Below, piece after piece: positions 8,400 through 17,561 of a stretch of DNA of 64,000 nt. Under the pieces are notes generated by a model. It searched no databases, was not told where the DNA came from, and saw nothing but the letters and a program-made list of their open reading frames with translations. The first letter of the stretch is position 1; each line of letters opens with the position of its first letter. A program made the translations under genes and the position numbers. The DNA is from Sedimenticola sp. (GTDB taxonomy: Bacteria; Pseudomonadota; Gammaproteobacteria; Chromatiales; Chromatiaceae), in contig PKUO01000003.1 in assembly GCA_002869585.1 (NCBI GenBank), forward strand, positions 62,001-126,000. Reading direction: 5' to 3'.

Positions 8400-10379
8400 T
8401 CAGGCCGGTGAAGTCATCAGGCCGATTAACACCAGGGTGAGCAGGGCCAGACCGGCCATGATCAACACACTGGTGATAAAGGAGGCCGCCAGGTCGGCAC
8501 GCCGCGAAGGACGCTTGACCAAACATTTTTCCAATTCACCACTGGCAAGAAGCCGCTCATATTGCATACGGTGATCGTGCTTGAACTCCTCTATGGGGAT
8601 AGCTCCGGTGAAGATGGTAGTACTCATCGGGAAACGCTCTGGTCGGAAATGCACGTTAAAGAAGTGCACCGAGTTGAGGAAGATCGCTGCCAGTAGAGCC
8701 TCTTCAGCATGGACCAGGGTTGCGATATTGAACATCCAGCCCGGCAGAATGAGAGCGGTCTTCTCCGGCATGAACAGCATAAGTCCGGATGTTCCAATGA
8801 TTGCTGCACCCCAGAATGGCGCCCAGTAATCAAACTTCTGCCAATAGGTCCAGTAGGAGAATTCCGGGCGCGGACCGCGACCAAGGAACCACTTGAACAT
8901 ACCGCGCAGATCCTGCCAGTCCTTCCAGTTGGGTAACATGGACGTGCAGCCAAACCATTCGAAGGTTTTACGCTTGCGCCATATGTTGCTGAGGGCAATG
9001 ATCAGGTGGGTAATGAAGATGCCCAGCCAGATCACGGCTGCAGTACGGTGGATGATGCCTTCCATCTCCACACCGCCAAGGAACAACACCACCGCTTTGG
9101 CCCAATCGGTATGCGCGAACAGCAAAGTGGTACCGGTCAGGATCAGGGTCATGGTGGAGATGGCAAACAGGCCATGGATCCAACGCCAGACGGCGGGGAA
9201 GCGGCGGAAGTAAACCACATCGGGCTTATCCAGGTCCTCATTGAAGCCCTTGCCCTGAATACGATCCATCACCTCGCGGTAGAGCCACAGCATCACATGG
9301 ACCCAGAAGAAGGCCATCACGCTGAAGATCAGTATCTGCATGAAGATTTTGAAAGCCCACAGACCAGGGTAGTTTTCCCTGTCGTCTGCATCGCCGTGCG
9401 GCCAGAAGGTCAGGAAATTCTCGTTCGCCTCGGCGTGACAGACCCGGCAATTCTCCAGGCGATTATTGGCATGGATCTCCGATGTCGGATCATCCTCGCC
9501 CTTGATCTCGTGGCTGCCGTGGCAGTCATGACACTTGGCCGTGTTGGTGTAACCCAAACGATGCACCTGACCATGATAGGAGTCAAAATAGGTGCGCTGT
9601 TCTTCCTTGTGACAATCACCGCAATTCTTGGTGATCGCCAGCTTGGCCTTGTCGGTCTCCGGGGAGTCGATAGCATGGGTGGTGTGGCAGTCGGAGCACA
9701 CGGCCGATTCGCTGTTCTTCTCTTCCAGGACCGCCTTGCCATGATCGGATGTGCTGTACACCTCCAGTTGTTTTTCATGACAGCGCCCACAAACCTCGGG
9801 GTTTTTCAGCCGTTTCTCGGCGCGCTGAATGCTGCCGAGTTCGCCGACATTGTGCGCTTCGTGGCAGTCGTAACAGGTAGCATTGGTGCGGGATTGATCC
9901 AGCGCGTTGGGCTGGGCATGGATCGACTGCATGTAGCTGCCGATCGACTCATTGACCACCTTGAGCCGCTCATGCTTGCCTGTCGGGTCTTCCTTGAACT
10001 CGTCCCAGGTATCCCTGTGACATTCGATGCAGCCAACGATTACTTCAGGCGCCTCGCGGTGCGGCACTCGGTCGATAGTGACATGGCAGCTGTTGCAGCT
10101 CTGCTCGCCGTGCACGCTCGCCTCGATCTCCTCCTTATGGACAAAGATCTTTACCGGACTACCATCATCGCGGACATCCGTCTTTTCATTCTCATCGCCA
10201 TGACAGGTCAGGCAACGCTCGTTGGGAATGATTCGTTTACCGGTTTCGGGATCGAAGTTGTGAATCATCAGCTCGCCGTCCGGCTCCGCCGATTCGGCGT
10301 AGACCGCAGGCATGATGAATAGGCTGAGGAGTACCACCCAAAGGCAGGCTACTCGTGTAGATGCTATTCGTCTTGGCAT
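8400..10379 (-). CDS. Nonaheme cytochrome c fused to a cytochrome b-type membrane domain
   Basis: A 659-residue protein. A signal peptide (about 1-29) precedes nine CXXCH heme sites, with first cysteines near residues 56, 95, 117, 169, 197, 228, 253, 283 and 311. A membrane part from about residue 342 follows, with several hydrophobic helices and histidines in the pattern of a b561-type quinol-linked cytochrome (for example WRWIHG, IIHRTAAV, LVHAEEALL, NSVHFFNVHF). The likely role is electron exchange between the quinone pool and periplasmic cytochromes, but the direction and partner are inference. It is the first gene of an operon with fccA and fccB, 13 nt before fccA. The ATG has a GGAGGGG ribosome site. 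I do not recognise a named family member. Confidence 0.88.
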   Translation of the reverse strand: MPRRIASTRVACLWVVLLSLFIMPAVYAESAEPDGELMIHNFDPETGKRIIPNERCLTCHGDENEKTDVRDDGSPVKIFVHKEEIEASVHGEQSCNSCHVTIDRVPHREAPEVIVGCIECHRDTWDEFKEDPTGKHERLKVVNESIGSYMQSIHAQPNALDQSRTNATCYDCHEAHNVGELGSIQRAEKRLKNPEVCGRCHEKQLEVYSTSDHGKAVLEEKNSESAVCSDCHTTHAIDSPETDKAKLAITKNCGDCHKEEQRTYFDSYHGQVHRLGYTNTAKCHDCHGSHEIKGEDDPTSEIHANNRLENCRVCHAEANENFLTFWPHGDADDRENYPGLWAFKIFMQILIFSVMAFFWVHVMLWLYREVMDRIQGKGFNEDLDKPDVVYFRRFPAVWRWIHGLFAISTMTLILTGTTLLFAHTDWAKAVVLFLGGVEMEGIIHRTAAVIWLGIFITHLIIALSNIWRKRKTFEWFGCTSMLPNWKDWQDLRGMFKWFLGRGPRPEFSYWTYWQKFDYWAPFWGAAIIGTSGLMLFMPEKTALILPGWMFNIATLVHAEEALLAAIFLNSVHFFNVHFRPERFPMSTTIFTGAIPIEEFKHDHRMQYERLLASGELEKCLVKRPSRRADLAASFITSVLIMAGLALLTLVLIGLMTSPA

Positions 10380-11066
10380 CGTTCCCCTCCAGTTATCTTT
10401 ATTATTTAAATAATTCTGGGCAAACAGTCACCTGACAAAGGAGACATATCAGCTCATCTGGGATGATTTCGCGGTTTGTGTAAGTACATGGACTGTCTAG
10501 CAATACATCCCCAGATTGCTAACCCTGTCCTTGAATTCACTGCCCTCACTTTGGTTTTCGATTGCCATAGAAAGCTGATATGAAACAAATGGATGGCAAA
10601 TCTTCAGGATTCCCCAACCCAGCCCAATGCAGACAAACGACAGGCTAGCTATCAAAAAGAATCTCTGACCTGCATAGCCGCTTTTATTATTTTTAGCCCG
10701 ACTTTGTCGGGTTTACGGGGTCTTAATCTGTCCAATAACCCTATGAAAACCCATTTTTTAACTAACTACAATTACTTACATTGACTAATATCAAAATCAA
10801 GATTAATTGTTTGACAAATATTTACTTATACATGCCGATCAGTAATCGGCGTAAAACTCTTCATTTTTCTCCATTCCATGTCTTCACAATATCCTGTAGT
10901 ATTATTGTGGTTAATCTAGGTTGCTGCAGAAGAACATCGCCGTTTCATTGCCCCACCTTAAAAGACGGTGTCCGCTGTTGCTCGTGATACATGGCTCTGT
11001 GTAATGCACTGGCCAAGTAACTCATGATTCCATGCGTACTTTGATGATGAAGGGAATGTAGCGGCC
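10380..11066. other. Long AT-rich intergenic region between divergent operons
   Basis: This 687-bp stretch separates the fcc operon (minus) from the large surface-protein gene (plus) and has no convincing coding sequence. Two small hairpins are visible: CCCGAC/GTCGGG at 10697-10711 and GCCGAT/ATCGGC at 10834-10850. Neither has a proper T-run. A TTGTCA box with an AT-rich segment lies about 40 bp upstream of the minus-strand start and may be the fcc promoter. Base composition is clearly more AT-rich than in the flanking housekeeping regions. Confidence 0.6.
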
Positions 11067-14000
11067 ATGAACTTGAGGCTGGAGATAAGAAAAGGATACT
11101 TCTTTTCTCTCAAGACATTGTTCATGCACGTATGCTCTCTGTTTTGGCCATCAGACAAAATCACCAACGCCCTGAGCGATACCCTGCGATTTTCTTTCTG
11201 GGTATTGCCAATAGTCGCGGCGGCTCTGTTTTTCATACCCTATCAATCCGTACTTGCCCAGATCATCGTTAATACCCCACTGTCATTTTCAACTACAGAC
11301 GACAATATGTGGGGGGATCAGAACACAGGATTGACCCAGTCTTTCAGCTACACGCTTATAGATGAGCACTTTCCTGATCACAGTCTCGATGCTTTAGGTA
11401 CGACAACGATAATTAATCCACTCTGGTCAGCCTGGAATGAAGCGCTTACTGTCTGTATGAATCTTGGCGTTTCAAGAGACACATGTATTAACAGCGGTAC
11501 TGTTACCGTTCCGAATCCTGAATGGCTGACCTGGAAAACGGCATACGACAGCTGCCGATTGCTGGGATTTAGTAGTAGTCAGTGCATCAATGGTGGCGCC
11601 ACACTGCCTAATCCGTTGTGGACAACCTGGAATTCCTGCATGAATGTGTGCAGGGCACTTCCTGCTGATTTCTCAGAGGCTGAGTGCAGAAATGGTAAGA
11701 AGATTTATGGCATACGCGCAGCTTGGTTGGTATGGAAAGCATGCAAAGATACCATCAACATAGGTTGTGGATCTGAACCCAAGAAATACTATGTAATCAC
11801 TTCAACGCCAGGATGTGGCGCTCAGCCTGAGCAGTACTTCAGCACTGGGGAAGGACTAGGGCCGGAACCAGCGGAAACTATTACAGTCAATGTAGGCGCA
11901 GAGCCTTATCCGAAGGAGCTGTCGCTGGAAAACGGTGCAAAGCTGGATTTCTCCAATGCCTATCTATATGGCGGATTTAAAGGTGAATTCTCTCTCGCAA
12001 ACGGTTCTGTAAACTCTACCTATAACACCCAGGCCCAGATCACCATGACAGCATCCGGGGATTTGATTGGGGTCTCCACGGCACAGATGCGAGGGGCAAC
12101 CACTTCGCCGACACTGAGCACAGATTTGTCCGGCCTTGAAGCGAAGCTTTCGACATTCATGCGCAGCAGCGGCAAGGTACATCTCAAGGCGGTTGCTGCA
12201 GGGGAATCAGTTGTAGACGAAGACATTGTCGACTTCGATACTGGTCTCCTGAACCAGGATTTGGCAGAGTTGCGAATCGGCGGTACAGCCGAAAATCTAG
12301 AGATGAAGATCTTTGGTGAAACCTTGTTTGAAACCCAGCTGCCCGGTATTGGAACCAACATCAAGGCCCCTGGCATTATTCCACCTCCGTACAGCACGTA
12401 TGCCGGTTTTCCGATGGCGGACGTTGCCGTCTATCTTCCCGATTTGCGTACCCCGCCAAATAGTGAGGTGGATGCTGGAAATCCGGACAAAGTGAACAAT
12501 ACCCAGCTTCCTGTCGAACGCTGGTCACTCTGTACTATCACCAATTGCCCGGAAGGCACCCGCATAGACTTTGCCAAGCTTGATGCGGACTTCGATGTTC
12601 TAACCGTCGTGGCAGGGATCCCCGCTGGCGGCACTTCCCTCCCATTGGGCGGAGTGGCAGGTATTCCACTGGTGGCTAGTGTGGAACTCAATGTGCTTGA
12701 CTGGGATGCAGGCACTTTTTTCAGTCTTGCTCAGGACATGAGTTTGACCGTAAACACGATCAGTGTCAGGTTCAGTTTTGACAAGCCTGTCGAAATCGAA
12801 ACCAGTACTGGTGTGTTCGAGCAGAAAACTGAATTTACGGTTAATCTGGGTGATGATTTTACTTTCCGGCACCCGGGCGGCATTTTGGGGATCACCCCAA
12901 GTTACGTGCTGGACAATGATTTTCACAACAAGACCACGCTCTACCTGCAGCCGACTAAGACCACAACTTTCCTGCAAGCCAAGCTGGGCGGGATACTGTT
13001 TGCTGCAATTGGTGCCTCGGCTGATACCACCCTTGATTGGTCAGTATATAAAGGTGCCTTCCCGTTATGGCCGGAGATCATTCCCATCGCCACCCTGTTT
13101 GATGATACCTATCCACTTCAGGGCTTCAATAGCATACAAGGCAATACAATTACCCTCGAAAGCACTGGAGTCAATCTGGTGTATAGCACGACAACCCAAC
13201 TTAGCGCTTCGACCAACCCAACTCTCTTCGGGCAGGACGTAACCTTTACGGCGACAGTGACAGGAGGGGCAACAGGTACAGTGACGTTTACTGAAGATAC
13301 GAACACCCTCTGTGCCGATGTTGCACTCACTGCTGGCACCGCAACCTGTACGGTGAACACCCCCAGCATGGGTGCGCATACCATTGTCGCAACCTACAGC
13401 GGTGATTCTACACATACTACCTCGAACGACAGCTTGGTACATACAGTCAAAATCGGTACAGGAACAAACATTACGGCAACATCATCCGGGACAAGCGTTG
13501 CAGGTGAGAATGTTACTGTAAATTATGAGGTCGCAGTGATCCCACCAGGAACTGGCACTCCCACCGGCGAAGTGACGGTCAGCGATGGCGTAAGCAGTTG
13601 CGTAGGCACTGTAGCCGTTGGTAATTGCAGTTTGGTCCTAATCACTCCTGGATCACGAAGCCTGACGGCAAGCTATGCCGGGGACGCGATCTTTGCGGCA
13701 AGCAGCAGTGCACCGGTCGCACATGAGGTAACTGTCAGCAATCTGCTTAGCATTACAAAAAATGGGCAGGGCAAGGGTACAGTTGTCGCAGATGTTGCGG
13801 GTGATGAAGGCAATGGAATCGACTGCGGTACGGATTGCACTGAAACCTATGCCCAAGGTGCCGACGTATCGTTAACCGCAACGGCGTCCGACGGGTCATA
13901 TTTCGTTGGGTGGTCCGGAAATCCGGACTGCTCAGATGGACAAGTGACCATGAATGCAGCAACGTCTTGTGACGCTAGATTCGATCCAATTGCGTCAATG

Positions 14001-14513
14001 ACCGTACCTGCTGCAACCGGAACCGGTAATATTCTTCTTGAGACTAACTCACCCGGTTGCGGACTTTATGATGTCTCTACCATAAGGGAACAGGATATTA
14101 CTGACGATCCGGGATATGAATATCCTGATGGGTTAGTGCAATTCAGTATCAGTTGTGCGGCTGAGGATTTAACCATCACCTGGCCCAGTGGTGCAAAAAG
14201 CACACCTTACCGTAAATATGGCCCGACAACGCCCGGTGTCAGCGATACTACAGCATGGTATGACTTTAACAATGTGACCACAGACGGCAGCAATTCCATC
14301 ACCCTGCATCTTGTAGATGGGCAACTGGGAGACGACACCGGTGTTGACGGCAAGATAGTCGATGCGGGAGGCCCGGGTCTGCGGATACAAGTGGGGGTTG
14401 TCACGATTCCTGTCCTGAATAATTTTGGACGGATGTTGCTCGTTGTACTAATTATTTTGGTTGGAGGCTTTAGTCTAAAACGAAAAATACTGAAATCTGC
14501 CGAAGAAGTATGA
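11067..14513 (+). CDS. Large exported protein with Ig-like repeats and IPTL-CTERM-like sorting tail
   Basis: A 1148-residue protein, not a recognised named gene. A long N-terminus with a hydrophobic segment at about 42-60 serves as signal. Residues 117-235 hold a four-fold repeat of NPxW-x2-W followed by two cysteines (Trp/Cys positions near 120/130/140, 153/163/173, 185/195/207 and 220/226/234). Two Big-type Ig-like domains lie at about 707-795 and 798-890, and a glycine-rich bacterial repeat at about 893-975 (NGQGKG to DARFDP). The C-terminus IPVLNNFGRMLL, a hydrophobic helix and KRK resemble an IPTL-CTERM exosortase-type signal. Surface or matrix attachment is inferred. The next gene overlaps its stop by 4 nt. 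Confidence 0.8.
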   Translation: MNLRLEIRKGYFFSLKTLFMHVCSLFWPSDKITNALSDTLRFSFWVLPIVAAALFFIPYQSVLAQIIVNTPLSFSTTDDNMWGDQNTGLTQSFSYTLIDEHFPDHSLDALGTTTIINPLWSAWNEALTVCMNLGVSRDTCINSGTVTVPNPEWLTWKTAYDSCRLLGFSSSQCINGGATLPNPLWTTWNSCMNVCRALPADFSEAECRNGKKIYGIRAAWLVWKACKDTINIGCGSEPKKYYVITSTPGCGAQPEQYFSTGEGLGPEPAETITVNVGAEPYPKELSLENGAKLDFSNAYLYGGFKGEFSLANGSVNSTYNTQAQITMTASGDLIGVSTAQMRGATTSPTLSTDLSGLEAKLSTFMRSSGKVHLKAVAAGESVVDEDIVDFDTGLLNQDLAELRIGGTAENLEMKIFGETLFETQLPGIGTNIKAPGIIPPPYSTYAGFPMADVAVYLPDLRTPPNSEVDAGNPDKVNNTQLPVERWSLCTITNCPEGTRIDFAKLDADFDVLTVVAGIPAGGTSLPLGGVAGIPLVASVELNVLDWDAGTFFSLAQDMSLTVNTISVRFSFDKPVEIETSTGVFEQKTEFTVNLGDDFTFRHPGGILGITPSYVLDNDFHNKTTLYLQPTKTTTFLQAKLGGILFAAIGASADTTLDWSVYKGAFPLWPEIIPIATLFDDTYPLQGFNSIQGNTITLESTGVNLVYSTTTQLSASTNPTLFGQDVTFTATVTGGATGTVTFTEDTNTLCADVALTAGTATCTVNTPSMGAHTIVATYSGDSTHTTSNDSLVHTVKIGTGTNITATSSGTSVAGENVTVNYEVAVIPPGTGTPTGEVTVSDGVSSCVGTVAVGNCSLVLITPGSRSLTASYAGDAIFAASSSAPVAHEVTVSNLLSITKNGQGKGTVVADVAGDEGNGIDCGTDCTETYAQGADVSLTATASDGSYFVGWSGNPDCSDGQVTMNAATSCDARFDPIASMTVPAATGTGNILLETNSPGCGLYDVSTIREQDITDDPGYEYPDGLVQFSISCAAEDLTITWPSGAKSTPYRKYGPTTPGVSDTTAWYDFNNVTTDGSNSITLHLVDGQLGDDTGVDGKIVDAGGPGLRIQVGVVTIPVLNNFGRMLLVVLIILVGGFSLKRKILKSAEEV

Positions 14514-14857
14514 AAAACGCTCTGCTTTTTATTTTAATACTCATTTTAACTGTCCTCGCGGCTATTTCTGGCTGGGCTGTTGGAAAGTTGTCCAATAGCA
14601 GTAGTGAATTAAGCCTTACGCAACGAGAAAAAGAATTAAGCGTTGCAGTGGAAAATTATTCACCCACCTGCGAGCAGTTAAGTAGTGAGGGTGTTCATGG
14701 GCCTGTTAACATAAACAACAATTTACTTATCGTAAAAGTGGAAAAAGACTATTTTCATGTGCTTGGTTTCAATACAGACCCCGGGTTGCCGCCGGTATCA
14801 TGGTGGTGGGGTGCATCCAGGGAGGCCGCAGTTGCACAGGCATGTGATAAGTCCTAG
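14510..14857 (+). CDS. Small membrane-anchored hypothetical protein coupled to the surface-protein gene
   Basis: A 115-residue protein of unknown function. An N-terminal hydrophobic helix (about 4-24) is followed by a polar region with two cysteines (Cys54 and Cys112) and a WWWG motif near residue 99. Its ATG overlaps the stop of the large surface protein (ATGA at 14510-14513), which indicates translational coupling and a related role, perhaps in export, anchoring or maturation. No homologue is recognised. Confidence 0.7.
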   Translation: MKNALLFILILILTVLAAISGWAVGKLSNSSSELSLTQREKELSVAVENYSPTCEQLSSEGVHGPVNINNNLLIVKVEKDYFHVLGFNTDPGLPPVSWWWGASREAAVAQACDKS

Positions 14858-15018
14858 TAATTTGATTTCACAGCGTTATGGATTGCACTCCCTTTAACTT
14901 CGGTTATAAATGGGGTGATTACAGCTGCATTCCACTGCTTGATATCGTCCGGTGTCGTGTATGCACTCCAAACGTCTTCGATGTGTGTAGCAACTGTGCT
15001 CTCAACTGTAATTTTCAT
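14854..15018 (-). pseudogene. Truncated SRPBCC/AHSA1-family gene fragment
   Basis: From the ATG at 15018 the first 33 or so residues read like the start of an AHSA1/START-like protein (MKITVEST, then VWSAYTTPDDIKQWNAA). The frame then runs into unrelated sequence and stops after 54 residues, about a third of the family length. It is best read as a gene remnant whose 3' part was lost. It lies in the accessory stretch downstream of glmS. Confidence 0.6.
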
Positions 15019-15145
15019 GGCTTGTTTCCATTCTTTTATTACAGCTGATACAACCGTTTTAGTGCGGCTGTGAGCTGTCGCACGAATCGGCTTGATGGTT
15101 AATCTCTCCATCAAATGGCCAGAAATATGTGTGCGAAGTCTGGTA

Positions 15146-16240
15146 TCACATCTTGCCAGGTCGCTCCCAGTCATCTTCCAATTCTATTAAAACCGTCACG
15201 CCTTCCTGAGTCACTAGGTTCAGTTGCAGGTACGCAATCAGGAATTTACCGTCAGGACTCAAACTGGCATCTGCCGCTACTGCCGCCTTGTTCCTGAAAG
15301 TCGGTAGATCGGGATTGCTGAAATCGGTGGCTCCTTTGCGGTTGTCCCAGCCGCTCATCCAGATGATTCGTTTCCAGCTGGGGGAGTACAGGGCGTGCTC
15401 GTTCCACTTTTGGTCTGCCAAGCGATCCAGCCGATCCTGGTCGATGTTGTAACGATACACGCTCGAATGAAATGCCTTGTCATATTCAAAGGTCGAGGTG
15501 AACAACAGGGTGCCCTTGTCCAGGGAAAGGCCGTGATTTTCGTACCACCCGGCCTTCCCGGGAACATACGACTTCACATTAGACAGAACCGGACTACCGT
15601 TCTTGAAACTGAAGTCCCCAACTTGGAGCTTCCACTCACCGTAACCATTGAGGAACATTGGCGCCTTATACATCTCGCTCCAAGTCAGCTTGTTGCCGTC
15701 GTGAGAGAAATGAGGGTGCAACACGCCACTGGTATCATCCTCCGGCGTGTCGGTCAGGCGAAAGCAACGCCGCGTCGCCATTTCCATCAACCACAGATCT
15801 GAATGTCTCCCGAATCCAGGCGTGGCTGCCAGATCCCGGCCCCACCTCCCTTGCCTGAACTTCTTTTGGGCCTGAAAGACCATCTACTTACCGGACGGAT
15901 GCCATTCCGGCTGGCCGATATGCCCCTTGCCCAGCACCGCCTGCTGGTCGCAAGTGAGGCAGGTTTCATCGCTCCCGTCTGGACGAATCCGGTAGATGTC
16001 GTAATAGCCGTCTTCGCCCTTTCGGTCCATCAGAATGTATTCGCCGTCGTGGGACCAACTAACCCGTCCACCACTTGCCCTGATTGGCGTGATCTTCTTC
16101 ACCCGTCCGTGCGGTGACCGGGCTGATCCGACGATTTGAGTCAACTCCGGCGTTGTAGTTATCGACGAATCCACTTCTCCTGCATGTGTCGCACCGACCA
16201 AACCAACCATTGCGGAAATAATCAGTAACGGGATTCTCAT
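15146..16240 (-). pseudogene. TolB-like (PD40) exported protein gene with in-frame TAG at codon 119
   Basis: Reading from the ATG at 16240 (AAGGA site upstream) gives a signal peptide (MRIPLLIISAMVGLVGATHA) and beta-propeller repeats of the PD40 type: VSWSHDGEYILMDR, PEWHPSGK, then TAG at 15884-15886, then MVFQAQKK, HFSHDGNKLTWS, ASLSPDGKFLIAY. The stop falls where PD40 blades normally have Tyr (SGK-Y-MVFQ), and the frame is unchanged on both sides, so a single substitution accounts for it. Full length would be about 364 residues. A downstream start at 15883 would give a protein without a signal peptide. The product is probably a periplasmic propeller; partner unknown. Confidence 0.8.
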
Positions 16241-16338
16241 CCTAATTCCTTTATCAACTTTATGCTGATGCCCAAAGCAGCGATGCTGCATTTGCGCGTC
16301 CAGCCCGTAGAGCGATACTGCCTTCGCTTGTTACACGT

Positions 16339-16755
16339 TTACTTGACAGTGTGATCAATAAACAGAACCTCCAAACCAGGCTGCCTAGTACTAATTTTTG
16401 GCTGGTATAAATAACAACTGATTCTGGCGTAGTTATCCAAATCACTACCTACCATACAGGTTTCTTCATAGTCGGTTTTGTCTTCGGTAAACCTTATGCG
16501 CAGAACCTTTACATCGCCGCCTGCCGCAGACTCTATGGCAGCAGTGCCTGTAATAATTTGGCCGTTGATACTCCGTAAAACAGTAAGGCTGCCATCGTTA
16601 TCTTTGATTTGTACCTTTCCATGATAGGTTGCATCAGAATTTAGAGCCTTTCCTACCAATAGATAATTACCCTGAACCATCATGTGCAGAAAATTATCTT
16701 CCGCGACACAGAATATTGGAAATATTGTTAGCAGTAATCCGATTGTTTTTTTCAT
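16339..16755 (-). CDS. Hypothetical exported protein
   Basis: A 138-residue protein with an N-terminal Sec signal (MKKTIGLLLTIFPIFCVAED, cut near residue 18) and two cysteines in the C-terminal half. No domain is recognised. The ATG at 16755 starts the signal cleanly; an ATG 4 codons earlier (16767) is equally possible, and neither has a strong ribosome site. It is a lone gene in the accessory stretch. Confidence 0.55.
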   Translation of the reverse strand: MKKTIGLLLTIFPIFCVAEDNFLHMMVQGNYLLVGKALNSDATYHGKVQIKDNDGSLTVLRSINGQIITGTAAIESAAGGDVKVLRIRFTEDKTDYEETCMVGSDLDNYARISCYLYQPKISTRQPGLEVLFIDHTVK

Positions 16756-16872
16756 GGCGTGTAACATCGAAAATCAGCGACGCCTACCTTTGACGGTGCG
16801 GCGAGTTGTTATGCATATATTTATTGAACATAAAACAAAGCGAGCTTGCGACCGGCTTGAACGATTGTATGG

Positions 16873-17193
16873 CTATGACGTAAAAATTTCATAAACTGCA
16901 GACGCTCCGCCTTCCAGAAAGGTGGTCAAGATAAAAGGAACAAGAGTTCCTATTATTAAGCCCCAGAATAATGAGAATACCAGTGAGTTTTCCTTCCTCG
17001 ATTGTGTTGGCCAGATAGATTCCATATGCATCGCGACAATGATCATTACTAGCGCTGACAGCGCGAAAACATAACCAATGACTGCAGAGGCCTGAGATCC
17101 GAGGAAAACCAAAACAATGACGGCTAACGTTCCGACCAGAGAATTAATTTGGGGCCTTGCAAGGCGTTGGCCTCTAAACATATTCGCATTCAC
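16873..17193 (-). CDS. Small multi-span membrane protein, unknown function
   Basis: About 106 residues with three hydrophobic segments (about 18-36, 38-56, 73-92). No family is recognised. The frame opens with GTG at 17193; an ATG at 17181 (MFRGQRLARP) is an alternative start. The gene lies 38 nt downstream of another small membrane-protein gene on the same strand, so the two may be co-transcribed. Confidence 0.55.
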   Translation of the reverse strand: MNANMFRGQRLARPQINSLVGTLAVIVLVFLGSQASAVIGYVFALSALVMIIVAMHMESIWPTQSRKENSLVFSLFWGLIIGTLVPFILTTFLEGGASAVYEIFTS

Positions 17194-17231
17194 ACCATGT
17201 CAAAGTGCCATAACGATGCGGATCAGGGCGG

Positions 17232-17561
17232 CTATTTACCGTCGCCTGCATCCGTCTTGTTCTGTGATTCCTGTTTCCTGATTGCTTGTTGTTGCCGGTT
17301 GCCGTAGATGATGCCCAAAGGGAGCAGGATGCCGTATGGAATCCACATGAAGTACCGGTAAGGATTGGGTAAGCCTACAAGCAACCCGAGAAAAATAAAA
17401 ATCGCAATCCAGCATATGACCGCCGACTTGATCATGAAGGAACGTTCAAGCGGACCGTTGGTGTTTTTTATACTGAGATACGTTCCGATGATCCCGCCAG
17501 CGAGACCAAGAACGCCACCAACAATTCCGCCGATCCATCCCCACATGACTCCTGAGCTCAT
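17232..17561 (-). CDS. Small glycine-rich membrane protein
   Basis: A 109-residue protein. Its first helix is a glycine-zipper-like segment (GGIVGGVLGLAGGIIGTY), then comes NTNGPLERSFMIK and two further hydrophobic segments, then a charged tail. Comparable small proteins with this glycine-rich start are common as uncharacterised proteins in diverse bacteria. An AGAAAGG ribosome site lies 8 nt before the ATG at 17561. Function unknown. Confidence 0.65.
   Translation of the reverse strand: MSSGVMWGWIGGIVGGVLGLAGGIIGTYLSIKNTNGPLERSFMIKSAVICWIAIFIFLGLLVGLPNPYRYFMWIPYGILLPLGIIYGNRQQQAIRKQESQNKTDAGDGK

Noticed and set aside
9006-10322. Long open frame (438 codons) on the plus strand
   Set aside because: It lies antisense to the nine-heme cytochrome gene and contains no recognisable domain; it is a shadow of the GC-rich opposite frame.
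10697-10711. CCCGAC/GTCGGG hairpin as a terminator
   Set aside because: Only 6 bp with no T-run on either strand and no gene end nearby.
10593-10784. 63-codon open frame on the plus strand
   Set aside because: No homology-like motif, no clear ribosome site, and AT-rich non-coding composition.
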